Position numbers and translations under genes: made by a program
Assembly: GCA_032690845.1 (NCBI GenBank)
Contig: CM064426.1
Coordinates: 72,838,403 to 72,902,402, forward strand
Direction of reading: 5' to 3'
DNA length: 64,000 nucleotides
Origin: Eleusine coracana subsp. coracana
Taxonomy: Eukaryota > Streptophyta > Magnoliopsida > Poales > Poaceae
The notes under the pieces: model-generated
Told to the model about the DNA's origin: nothing
Databases searched by the model: none
Seen by the model: the letters and a program-made list of their open reading frames with translations, nothing else
Shown: positions 20,883 to 32,599 of the stretch, piece after piece
How positions within the stretch are numbered: position 1 is the first letter of the stretch
Layout of the letters: each line of letters opens with the position of its first letter

Positions 20883-22075
20883 AAAATCGTGTCACCTACA
20901 GAAACTGAAGCACATGAACGAAACAAAAGCAGACTATTCTATGATGGGTTATATGGACTTATGGGCTATTCTTACAATTTGCTTGGGTCGTTGGAGCAAG
21001 TACAGCTTGACTGTATGGACTCAAAGGAAGATACCGTAGTTGCCCTTGGAGTCAATGTGTCGATCCCACTGTGTCGTTGGCTAAAAATTCAGTGGTGCCT
21101 TAAGATATTGATACTATTCTGCTTTCTGTTGATAGGTTCCTTTTTAGGGAGTTGAGTGGATTGGTGGTGTATATATCGTATGATTCATGGAATATGGGTG
21201 GTGTACTGAATGTATTGCAGGTGGAAAATGGAAGTGCTGAAGCTCAGGAAGGAAGAAGGTGTCAAATCCGACTTGCTGAGAAAGAGTACATTGCAGAAGA
21301 GAAGGCGATAGATGTGAAACAAGAAGAGTCCCAGGAGAGCGAGGAGAAGCGATCCAGAACGCATATGAGTTATGATTATCTTTTGGAGGATTCAAGTAGT
21401 AGGGTCTATTCGTCTGTGGAGAATTGCTTGGTTGTCTTTTTGGTTTCTTTTTGTACCTGACGATTGTGCCTCACTGGCTTCATCAGAAGTCGGGGGTTAA
21501 TAAAATCTCTTGTTTCCAAAGAAAAGCAGGCAGGAAGACCGTAAAAAAAGGCAGGAAATTGAAAACTTGTGCCGGGCAAATAGATCGACCGGCGTGGCTA
21601 AGATATTTGTTTGGTCACGGGCAACGATAGATCCACATACCTTGTACGCTTCCTAGAAATAAAATGGGACGTTGGCAAAACAGAGCACTGTCAGATGGCA
21701 AAACAGTTCAGTAAGATGACTGCAATTCAGAATAGCGACTTGCAGCAAAGCGCGGTTGGAATTACGATGTTCATGTCAAGCTTCCATTCTTCTAGGGGAA
21801 AATAAAAGGAACAGGACATTGAGTTTTTTTTTTTTTTTTGCGAGCAATGATATTTACATCGCACGCAAGTTCAGATCACGGAGCGAAGGGAACATCGTAT
21901 GCCTGGCAGCATAATTTGCAAGGAAATAGCTCCAGAAACTCTAGCATGGTTGCAACAAAGGTAGTTAGACATGCAAGAAAACATTGTTGAAACTTCAATA
22001 AATTTTTCAATCTCTGTCGACGAGCGCATCACCACACACTCGATACTCCTGCTCTTTCTAGGAGGCAGTGAGAGC
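20883..22075. other. spacer between duplication units
   Basis: Contains short frames only. The beginning (AAAATCGTGTCACCTACAGAAACT) resembles the block at 18603-18630, so partial repeat units also occur here. A 16-base T run lies near 21823-21838. No gene is recognised. Confidence 0.5.
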
Positions 22076-22144
22076 TTAGCTATGTCCCAATGATGATGGA
22101 TTCATTAAACTTATGGTGGCACATGGACGGCAATAGCCTTCGGT

Positions 22145-24540
22145 GGCAGTACGACACCGCACGCGATTGGTATCCCTGGGCTTGGGAGGGCCTTGCTCAC
22201 CTCGCAAACCGCCTATGGGTGCTTGCGGTGCACGGCCGATCGATGAACCAGCGCTGCCTCTGTTTATGACGCCGGCCACCTGGCCGCAGCCGGTGCCGTG
22301 CTCATCAACGAACTTGATGTGACTGGCCAACCTCGTTCGCCATATCAGCGAGACGCGAGGACGTCACAGGATTGTGAAGTTCGCACTCTGGAACATGCCG
22401 ATCAGTGTATTTTGGTTTGCTCCAACAGTTCAGGTACAGAGCTCATTTTGATGAAGCACACTCACTCAGGAAAATGCCGACCACCAGTGAAGAAAAAAGT
22501 GACAGTGTTTGATGAAGCTCATGGGCAGTGGATCGCTTTGATGGAAGTTGGCATGCAGGCTCACGCATGGAAAGAATAACTAGCGGCGATTGATTATATA
22601 TATACACGATGAGCATAGGAACACTATCGTTGCTGGCTGCTGGTGAGTCGTACATGACCTGCTTCAGTTTTGTTAAATCATCCAAAACTACTCGATACTG
22701 TTTTGCTCGCCAATGCCAAAATCATGTCACCTGCTGAAACTAATGAAGGAGACGAGAAACAAAAGCAGGCAGGGAAACGGAAACCTTATTTTGAACTCAC
22801 GCTATCCGCCGCTACGACTTACCGTGATAGTACTTTCTTTGGTTTCCTCCAATGTTTCAGAGTGCAGATGATGATCAAGTGCCGTCCCGAGAGATTATGT
22901 GATGAGCATACTCAAATAAACCCAACTCATGAGACTTGTAGTACATGAGTAATGCTTTTGTTGTGAGCATGCAATTTTTGTTGGAGCTCGTCGTCCAATC
23001 CATGTGCTAGCTGTTCGTGTATGTATCATTCATCTACCATGCGTAATTAAGACTCGCATGCTTGTTTTACTTGGCCAGGCTAACATCTTGTCACTTTCAC
23101 ACTCTAGTTTTCTTTTTTTACTGCACTACGCTCTAGTTTGTGTTAACGAAATAATTCACATACTGCATGCCCTTGTTTCTTCTGCGTTTTTTTTTTCACT
23201 GAGATATACGGTTTTTTTTTAGACCAGATTGAGATATATACGTACGCGAGGCTCCGCACGACGTTCAGCTAAAAGGGCTTCGTTTTAAAGCAAGATGCAG
23301 CCGTGGGGCCGAACCTTCCCAGGTCCTTTGTTTTGATCGGTCACGGCAACAATGGGCTCATATTGCTTGTTCGCTTCGTTCTGGGCTCGGCCTCTTGCGG
23401 CGAGGCCTTCGGATCGCACCGAAATGCCATCAAAGCCCACGAAAAAACGGATGGCGATCCAAATCTCGGCCTCTTTCTTTGTTTGATGAATCGCGGTAAC
23501 AATAGTCCGAAATTGCTGGTTCGCTTCGAGATGGGCTCGGCCTCTTGCAACGAGGCCTTCCGGTTGCTTGGAAATGCCGTCAAAGCCCATCAGAAACCGG
23601 ATCGCGACCGATAACCGCGATCCAAATCTTGGGCTCCCGTTGACCGCCCGATCCGATTAAGCGGCCCAGCTGCGCGCCCGTGCCGGCAATTTCTCAACAT
23701 TTTACACGGAGACCCTCGGGTGAGTGTTTATTACCGTCAAACGCTAGCCGGAAATTGGATCGCGATTAATAATCATGATCCAAATTTCCGCCCTCTCGTG
23801 ACCGTGCGATACGACATTGGCGGCTCAAATCTGCTGGTGGTAGCAGGTGAAACCGGTTTCACAGACAAGCCCCTGGATTAATGAGAAATAGGATGAAGAC
23901 GGCGTCGAGCTTGGACGGAGGGCGGCGCCGTCGCGGGTCTTCTTCCTCCAGGAGCAAATTAAAGGGGAAGGCGCTTTTCTCCCCGTCTGGGATTCCCATC
24001 GCCGGCTCCATCCACCGCCTCTAGGTATCCTCTTCCTCCAATCCACCCTTCGTCGTTCATGTCGCTCCCAACGGGCGCCGCCTTGATCTGGCGCGGCGCG
24101 GGATACATCGTGGACGGCGCGCAGTCATACACCGCCAACCTCGGAATAGAGCGGCAGCGCGTGATGTCAGCTTCCTGAGAAGAGAATGCATATGCGGCAA
24201 GTCGGCGGTGACACCTGCAAATTAATGGGGAGTGGATACCGGCATTGAACGTCTCCAGAAAATACAATACAAGTGTTCTCTCGATCGATCGCAGCGTCAG
24301 CAGCAATGCGCACGGCATCCTCCAAATGTTCACTTCGGTACGAAATTGCAGGGAAGAGAACAAAGCACTGTCACTCTCAGTCACAACAGCGCGGTCACCC
24401 TGCCCTTGAGAACCTGATCAAAATGAAGACTTTAGTCATCTATCTCCTGGTGTTAGATATGATATAGGGGGCTGGAATCTGTATCTGACGGATAAAACAG
24501 GCCTAATGTCTTTCATAGCAGTCAAAGTAAAGTAAAGTAA
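22145..24540. repeat. tandem segmental duplication, unit B (first part)
   Basis: Partner of unit A with many small indels. It is cut at 24541 by a 1.06-kb Mutator-like element, after which the unit resumes at 25601 with TACACGAAGCTACGCAAACG. No coding function is recognised. Confidence 0.85.
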
Positions 24541-25600
24541 CGGTTTTTTTAAAAACAATAATATTATTTTAATTGAAAATTGTAAAATTGGGGTATAAAT
24601 CTGAAAATTTGTATAGATACCAGTCGGTCGTGGGCAAACCGATTAGTGACCAATCGGTGATCTAAAGACCGATAACCTACATGGCGGTGACGTGGCATCG
24701 ACCGACGACCTAGAGACATGTTGCCGGGTCATTTTTGCATGACCGAGAGGCCTATCGGCCATCCCATAATCGATAGGTCCCTTTCTCCATGCTAACATGC
24801 CTATCGGTTCTTAGATAACCAATAGGTCATAGGTCCCTAAATCTTAAAAAATTCATAATTTATTTAATAAAATAAATCTTAAACAAAAAAATCTATCATG
24901 GGAGAGATAGGAAATTTTTATTTTAAAATAATTATTTTTAATATAAAATTTTAGAAAGGTTGGATACTAAATTTTTAGATCTAGATGTTTTGAGACCTCA
25001 ACTATTAAGATACTACTTAGAAATACTAAATATAGATTAATAATAAAAACCCATTCCATAACTCCCTCTAAATGATGGGATAAATCTATTAAATCTAATT
25101 AAACCATAATTAGACAATGTGGTGTTATAGAAAATATCTCCTAATAGTGACTTAATTAAAATTAATGAATTTATCTCACAAATTAACATCTAACTATGTG
25201 ATTAGTTTTATATTTACTCATATGTCAGTGTGAGATTACCAGAGAGCCTGGAGTTGGCGTGTTTGAGACGTCTAGATCATAAAAATTTAGTTTAGGACCG
25301 TATTTTATTAAAATATATTTTTTTAAAACAAGACATCAATATTATATTTTTGAGACCTATCGGTCATATGATGACTGACAGGCCTATCAGTCATCCCATG
25401 ACCGACAGGCCTATGTGGCATTGTGCACCCCCCCCCCCCCCCCCGATAGAAGACTAGTCGGATGTCGGAACACCTGCTATCGGTCGGCGGCCGCTAATCG
25501 GTCACTCCACGACCGACTGGTTCCTATTTTTGTAATTTTTTAGATTTGTACCCTAGTTTTACAATTTTCAATTAAAATACTATTATTTAAATAAAAAAAA
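24541..25600. mobile_element. non-autonomous Mutator-like element with long TIRs
   Basis: A 1,060-bp insert flanked by the 9-bp direct repeat GTAAAGTAA (24532-24540 and 25601-25609). The undisrupted unit A supplies the empty-site sequence. The ends form inverted repeats of roughly 130 bp: ATTTTAATTGAAAATTGTAA, then RGGGTAYAAATCT and CCAGTCGGTCGTGG, occur at both ends in opposite orientation. Nine-base duplication plus long TIRs is the Mutator pattern. The interior is AT-rich but repeats the palindromic theme ACCGAYAGGCCTATCGGT, and has a C17 run at 25428-25444. No transposase is present. Confidence 0.82.
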
Positions 25601-25629
25601 GTAAAGTAACTACACGAAGCTACGCAAAC

Positions 25630-26478
25630 GCATCACAACATGCATCATGTGGTTGCTTGTGCCTACCCTATTCTAATTTCTAATAGTACATCGGTCTGAA
25701 TTATTCCATCCTGCATCGAGGGCTGGATGATCCTGAGCGCAGCTGCAGGTGAGCGACAACTACGTAACAGTGTGCTGACCTCTCTGAATTAGGGAACAGT
25801 AACCTACTTAGGCACTTAGCTGATCTACTGATCTAATCATATCGACCTTCGGCCGTGCGTGTGCGTCCAGCTACCGGTCAAAACCGAGACATATGCGTAC
25901 GTGCGCAGCTGTGCTGATCACCATGCATCTATTCGGCGGAAGCCTGTTCAGACGCTACAGCTACAAGACATATAGCATGCCTTGTTGTACTCTTGTCTTC
26001 TCTTTTCTTAATGGCCGGTTTTGGTTTCATCTGGCTTGGTCGTTGCAGGATTCCAGCCAGCGATGGCGACACATGTACATCATAGCTTAATTAGCATATA
26101 TATAGCTTCCCCCTTTATTTTGTTTTCTGTTCGCCCATGTTAGATCCAGCACATTTCTTTTGGAACGAAGCTATATATATAGCTGCTCGTTTCTGAATTC
26201 AAAGATTGGGTGAACACACCAACCCTACTTGGATTCAGTTGATTTTTCTTTTGCTTTTTGACAAGATACTTGGATGCAGGTTGCGACCAATGCTCTATTC
26301 ATGCAGCGTACAGTTTATGAACCATTTTGGTTTGTCGGTCGTCTAACGGTTTGGCGTTCTGCTCGACAGGCCGCGCACGTCGTCTGTCTGTAGCAACACC
26401 TGCGAAACGAAATTGATGCCGGATCACGTCTCCAACGTACACAGATTCACGATCGATCACAGAAGCATGAAATGCTTA
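25630..26478. repeat. second duplication family, copy 1
   Basis: Matches 27140-27960 in order and orientation: GTGCCTACCCTAT, CAGTGTGCTGACC, AACAGTAACC, TGCGCAG, CTAATGGCCGGTTT, GGCTTGGTCGTTGCAG, CCAGCCAGCGATGGCGACAC, GTTCGCCCAT and GTTTCTGAATTCA. A splice-acceptor-like TTGCAG is kept in both copies, but I find no conserved reading frame. Confidence 0.8.
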
Positions 26479-26974
26479 GGGGCTGATTGGTTGGTTGCAT
26501 TTGGCCTCAGCACCGGACTGGTGTTCGGTTGCCTGCATGCAGCCACAGACCTGCAGCTGCGCATGCAAAAGGTGGCGTCGAGCCTGGCTCGGCAGAAATG
26601 AGATTGAAATCCGTTTCTGCAGGCCTTGGCTGGCGGTGTGCACCGACAACACTAATTAATGATGATATTAGCATATAATTAGCATAGTTTAAGTGATATT
26701 AGTATATATAAAAATAAATTAAGATTTTACATAATATAATAATTATTATGTTATAGTTTTGAATCAAATAAATATTATTTAAGTATTTTATTATTATTTT
26801 ATAGTCTAATACAATAGATATTTATGCAAGCTACCAAATAACATCTTCTCTTAGCCAGTCCAAATAGATGCAATCAACCAAACAAAGTGATATTGGATAT
26901 ACTCAGCCTGGTTGAGATGAGCCTGGCTCCTAGATTCAGGCTGCATTGGTGCATACACCTAACCAATCACACCC
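26479..26974. mobile_element. PIF/Harbinger (Tourist-type) MITE
   Basis: A 496-bp element between TTA target duplications (26476-26478 and 26975-26977). Its ends are GGGGCTGATTGGTTGG and the inverse of GGGTGTGATTGGTTAGG, the GGN-GATTGGTT type of terminal repeat common in grass Harbinger elements. Interior is AT-rich and non-coding. Confidence 0.8.
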
Positions 26975-27139
26975 TTAGCTTCTTCAAGAAACAGAGGGAA
27001 AAAAACAGAGCATAAGGATGTCAGTCCGCAAGACCGAATGGCAGCGCCTGTGCAGGTGTTGATCCGCAGATATTACAATCTTTGTGAAGAGTCAGGCTAG
27101 ATCATTTTCCCGGTCGTTTTGGGACCTTTTGGTCAAAGT

Positions 27140-27960
27140 AAACCCATCACAACTAAGTAGTAGCTTATGTTGCTCGTGCCTACCCTATGTGTCCATCACT
27201 ATTGCTGATGATCCTATTCCACTCCAAGACTCTAAGGTAAGCTAGGTGACAGTGTGCTGACCCGTCGTCGGTTAGGTAACAGTAACCACCCTGATCCACT
27301 GATCGAATCCAATCGATCCATGCACGCATGCTGCATCTACTTGTCACGCATAACAAAAATTAAAATGGGCCCGGTCAAAGCGTATGTGCGCAGTTCTACT
27401 GGTCAGCGTAATGCGTCGATTCAGCCGGAGCCTGTTGAGACGCAAAAAGCCACTGGCCGTATAGTGTTGCTGGTAGCTTCCCATCCATGTACGCATGACT
27501 CTGCATCTCTTGTACTCTTGTGCTTTTCCTAATGGCCGGTTTGTTTTGGTTTGCTTTGGCTTGGTCGTTGCAGAAGGATTATTCCAGCCAGCGATGGCGA
27601 CACATCATGAGCAATTGAGCATGATACCTTAGCATATAATATGAACGAATTGATATACTAGCTTTCTCTCTATTTTTATGTTCGCCCATATATGGCGACA
27701 CATCATGAGAATGACAAGAAATTGCAGAAGCCATCCAGCTCATTTCTTTTGCAAAAAGGCTGTTTATTTCTGAATTCAGATCGAGTGAACACATTCGCTT
27801 GCTTGCTTTTTACACGTAGTGCCGTTATTCGCAGTCCAACTGCTGCTGCTCGTAATAACCTCACCTGTTCCTGCAGCTGCAAAAGTGGGCATGTAACATC
27901 AGTGTGTGAATGCTGGCACATTCACTTTTGACACAGAATGCAAGAGTAAACCAAGATCAT
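27140..27960. repeat. second duplication family, copy 2
   Basis: Tandem partner of 25630-26478. It carries an additional internal repeat of ATGGCGACACATCATGAG (27592-27609 and 27693-27710). Non-coding as far as can be seen. Confidence 0.8.
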
Positions 27961-28322
27961 CCAGAAGCTAGCACAAATGCTCCTTGCGTAGTCCCTCAGA
28001 GTCAACAAACAAAAGAAAAGGCATTTCCACTACTGATCGATGAGTAGATGTGTTGCGCGAAAAAGGGGAAGCAAGGAAAAGGTACTACCAGGGGAGCATG
28101 CTGTGCTTTGGTGTCATTCAGATGGGGTTGGCTGCCTCCAATAGAAATGAATGGCCAATGCAACACCACATGTATTGTGCCACGACAGCACTTGTATTAT
28201 TATTCCATCTAGCTCATCTAGCACTAGCAGAGTGCATGCGACGTCCCTGCAGTTTCGTTGCATTCGATCCATGGATCACCGATATCATTTATAACTTGTG
28301 ATACAATCACCCATTCAGCTTA

Positions 28323-28555
28323 GTATTCCATCGGTTTTAAATTATAAGCATTTTTTGACTTTTACACACATCACATTCGAGTATTCATCTTATTCAAAAA
28401 ATTATAAAAATATTAGTTATTTTATTAAATTTTTATCATTAAATATATTTTAACCATGTCTTATTTATTTTTATATTTTTATAAAATTTGATTAAGATGG
28501 ACAACCAAATGATTAAAATAGTACTTGCAATCTGGAACGGGGTGTAGCGGTTACC
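28323..28555. mobile_element. decayed Stowaway-like MITE (tentative)
   Basis: Starts near TTCCATCGGTTTTAAATTATAAGC and ends near CAATCTGGAACGGGG, both resembling decayed ends of the common CTCCCTCCGTTTTAAATTATAA family. The interior is AT-rich. The TA duplications are no longer certain. Confidence 0.4.
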
Positions 28556-31078
28556 GTAAGGGCCTGTGGCCTGTCACACCTTGTATGTTCAAAGATGTCA
28601 ACATTCGTACGTGAGTGCATTCTAGCAAAAATTGAAACATTATCAATATTCTATGCATGCACAATTATAAGGACTAAAGACGTATCGAGAGAATTGGTAA
28701 CTCGCTTATGAATCTAAAATACTTCAATTCACACTACTTGAGTCTAACAAGTGTTGCAACCTAAATAATTTTAGTAGGTCAAGATCCGCCACATGCTTGT
28801 GTTCATGATAAAAATAAGCGCGGAAGCCAAACACACTAGCCTATACAAACCACAATTCAACCTAGTTATTATAGCACATAATTGCAGAATAGTAAAGAGG
28901 AGGTCAAGAAATGCTCATGATTTTTTTCTGAGATCTCGAAAGGATGGCATCTTCCCCTACTCCTCGTTGGACCACTCCCGTCGGAGTTCCGGTCCCTCCT
29001 GCCATCGATGTAGAGTTCTCGTCCACGAACCCGTAATCACTCCCAGAGTAAAGACACGGTACGCGTCACTACAATCATCATGGCACAAGCTCGCCTCCCT
29101 CGAGAACTTGTCGAACTTCCTGAGCCGACACAGGCGCTCACTATTGATGTCCTTTCACCGGCGGGCTCAAACCGGATACAAACTTGTGATGGCCTTCACA
29201 ACCAATCATGATAGACTCGATCACCAACATCTAACCGATCTAGGTCTCACCATAGACCAAAAGTAACAACATAGATCACACCCTCATAGACACCCTAGCC
29301 TTAGATGTGCAAGATGCTCTAGTTATTCTCCTCTAGTACTCTCAAGATATGCAATATCTCCTCCTAATGCTCTCCTCTCTTTCTCTTGGATCTTACCAAA
29401 TGCTCTCAGATATTCCACTGATCAAGAGAGATATTCAAGACCCAGCAACAAAGTTATATAGACTTTCAACCACCAACTAGTCATTGCTTCATGAAATCAG
29501 CTTTCTGAGCCTCGTGATCGGACTGTCCAGTCACTGGCTGACCGGACCGTCTGGTCACTCCAGAATCCAGCTCCAACGGCTCTGCCCACTACTGATTTCC
29601 TGCTGACCGGACCGTACGGTAAGCTAACTGGACCATCCGATCTGTTTCTCTCTCTAGTCTAGAAACATTTCAGCCTCGACTTCCTCTCTGTCCTATGCAC
29701 CTCTTTACTGACTGGATTGTACGGTTAGTAGACCGGATCGTCCGATCATTATGAATTCTAAAACAAACAGATTCCTCACTGCTCACTGTAAGTTCCAGAC
29801 ATCTTCACCTAGTGATAGTACAGTCTGGTCAACATCGACCCCTCTGTTCGGTCATTATGTCCAGAAGCTGAAACTTGTTGTCTTCGATTGACTTTATTTC
29901 CCGGCTTCTCCGAACAGTTTCATGGCTTCTCCACTGTCATCTAGTGCCTGTGATTTCATCGAGCAACCTTACACATCACCGACTAGACATGACCTAAGAG
30001 AAATGACCTAGACCTTCTTGATAGTCCAGTTTTTCCTATGGACTTAAAGTGTAAATATCTAGATAAGTGTTCCCAACACTTGCTCCATAGTTTATCCTCA
30101 GCTTTGATCCATATCCATCAACCCTTAGACTCTATCAACCTCATAAGCCTCCATGCTTGCGGTCATTATCATTAATCGCTAAGATAATCATCATACATAT
30201 GATTTGTAGTAGAGTTTAGAGACGATTCCTACATGGACAACACTCGTATATATATTAGCCCATAATTTCATAGTTGTCATCTATCACCAAAACATTCATA
30301 CCATAGGGAACCCATCAATGGTCATAAAGCTTACAATCTTCTCCTTTTTGATAATTGATGACAATCACTACATATCATAATCTTATCAATAAACAACAAG
30401 CCTAAAAGACCTACACTACGATCGAGAGGAACCTCAAAAGCATAAGAGAGAAATGCATAAGGTCCTACTCAAATAAGCATCATCAAGAGATAAAAGAAAT
30501 AAGAAATAAAGACGCACTCTAGATGATATGCATGCATGTCATGTGAAGATATTTAATAAAGGCATAAGGACATGTAATGCAAGACATAAATGATGATATG
30601 CGACAGAATAGCATGACAATGCATAGGAATTAAGAACAAACAATCATCATCATAAAGTCATACACAGGCATACAGGATAATTAATGAATACAAAGCATTA
30701 CGTATGAAAATAAACCAAGTGAGATCAAGATGAGTCAAACATAAACGAATGAAAATCATGACTCATCAAAATCCACGAATATCGAATAACTCCATCAAAA
30801 TAAGATCCAAATGTATCTAACACCCAAAACCAATAAACAGGTATGCTCCTCCTAGATACAAGCTACTCTCGATCGTACAGGATCACACTCCAACTACCCC
30901 TAGACCTATGACTACTTCTCCCCCTTTGATAACAAGCAGCAAAAAGTGGAAAAGTGAACATCTACGTGCTCGTGATCGAAGGAAGTGGTGCAGCGATGTC
31001 CTCTGAGGGCTCTGCTCCTGGCTGCTCTAGTGCTGGATCCCGCGGTGCTCCCTGAGCTTATGTCGCATGAGCATCCAT

Positions 31079-31534
31079 CTACTCGAAGAAGTCAAGGTCA
31101 ATAGGTGACTCAGACCCTCTGTCCTGCCCTGCTGGTGGGACCGTTGATGTTTCCTTGTCAACAGACGCCTGGAGAAGAGCAAGGTCATCCATGTCCTCCT
31201 GAGTGTAATCTCGGTGGACCAGATCCTCTGCTACCTGAGATGTAAGAGTGTTGACTGTAGTAGTGGAAGGTGGAGTTGTAGCCGTCTCTTGGGCTGCCTG
31301 GGCGTCTGCATGAGAGGTGTGCACAATGTCTGAGAATAGGCTCTTGACTGGTAGCTGAGAGGTGGAAGGTCCTGCTATCTGCGAGGTCGAAGAGTGTGTC
31401 GGTGAGGTGAACAACGCAGACACTGAGAAGACGGACACGGAGGAGAGCTGAGTCACTATAGAGTATGTCTGTCCTACTCCCCCTGTCAATAACACCCCTG
31501 AGTGTGACAACCCACTAGATTGAGCTGTCATCAA
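31079..31534 (-). pseudogene. Ser/Thr-rich retroelement ORF fragment
   Basis: An open stretch of about 150 codons rich in Ser, Thr, Gln and Pro with an acidic end (SPIDLDFFE). No ATG-supported gene structure is seen. It follows the two transposon-protein-like pieces in the same orientation and is probably the downstream, low-complexity part of the same decayed protein. Confidence 0.4.
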
Positions 31535-31805
31535 AGTAGTGAAGGGTCCTGGGTGTATCGGCAGTAGCTGAAACTATGGAAGTGAAAATTGTCCCTGCTG
31601 CCAACTGGCCTGCCTCTGAGTCATCTCTGTCATCTAAGTCATCAGGGTGATCAAGATCGTCATCTGCTGTCTCTAAAGCTCTGTCTGTCCACTGATGACC
31701 TCCATCATCTGACGTCTATCCTTAGTTGTCCTCTAAATAAACTCACTTAGGTGTCCTGCTAGTGCTGCCACTATGATAGCGTTCTCTGACTGTGATCCTA
31801 TAAAC

Positions 31806-32591
31806 TCACTGCTCCTCTATCACTAGGCACATCCTCCTCAGAAGGTAGCAAATGTAAGGAGTATAGACCAAGTGATACCCTCTAACCCTCTCAGAAATAA
31901 ACTCCTCCATCTCTCCAATCAGTAAGTCTGCCAGGTCAAAGTGTTGCCTCCTCAGAATAGTTGCTATAGCCCACTGGTGAAGTAGAGTAAACTCCTCTCT
32001 GTAGCCATACCTAGGAATGATAGTCCTGATAACTATTGCTCTAACCACCTTGGCCTCTACGGTGAGTCTCGTAGGGCCTCTCTCAAAGCCAGGGGTGTGT
32101 GGTGGTGGAAAAGCAATCGACACCATGTTATTTGAAGGTAGATTCCCTCACTGTGGTCTACGAGGTGGCTCTAGGGACGCGTAGGCACTCCTATAGAGCT
32201 GAAGGTCTAAAGCGAGAAACCCAAAGCTGGTTATGAGGTCTCCTCTGGTCACACGTTGTGGCTGCCCTCTGAACAAGAACCAGAACTCTGAGCGGTCTCT
32301 AGCTATCCATAGTGTGGTATACAATTCTAGGACAACATTCTCTCTGAACCTGTATGGCTCTGTGACCAACTCTGCAAGTCCGGGCAAGTATATGAAATAC
32401 TGCTCCATGTCTGTCCCGGTGGCCCTTCTTATAGCCTTGTAGATAATGTATTGTAGCGACACAAATTGGTGGCTACTGCATGTGGTGGGCCTGGCTAGAG
32501 CGGTTGTGATTGGATGACTGTTGCATGCTTGGAGCCTGGCTAGGCGTAGTACAGCCAACCAATCACGTCCTAGGAGAAGGAAGGAGGGCAT
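31806..32591 (-). pseudogene. fragment resembling the 'putative plant transposon protein' domain
   Basis: Two minus-strand open pieces (32591-32148 and 32126-31806) separated by a stop. The first holds a motif series like VVLELYTTLWI...FRGQ...VTRGDLITSFG; the second contains VVRAIVIRTIIPRYG and FTLLHQWAIATILRRQHFDLADLLIGEM. The layout (short beta strand, R-G-x-x turn, helical second half) resembles the domain found in many grass retroelement-derived proteins. It is a resemblance from memory, not a search result. Confidence 0.45.
32490..32569. mobile_element. small Harbinger-like MITE remnant (tentative)
   Basis: Inverted ends GGTTGTGATTGGATGACTGT and the inverse of GGACGTGATTGGTTGGCTGT face each other over about 75 bp. 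They resemble the ends of the 26479-26974 element. Target duplication is unclear (TAG on both sides is possible). Confidence 0.4.
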
Positions 32592-32599
32592 ATGCCTCT

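Larger units (their letters stand above)
28560..32591 (-). mobile_element. eroded retroelement remnant, borders not found
   Basis: About 4 kb of sequence unlike its neighbours, with three minus-strand open pieces at its right half and a left half full of GACCGGACCGT(C/A)(C/T)GGT-like words near 29520-29760, a texture I associate with untranslated regions of grass LTR elements. No LTR pair, primer site or target duplication was found, so class and limits are inference. Confidence 0.5.
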
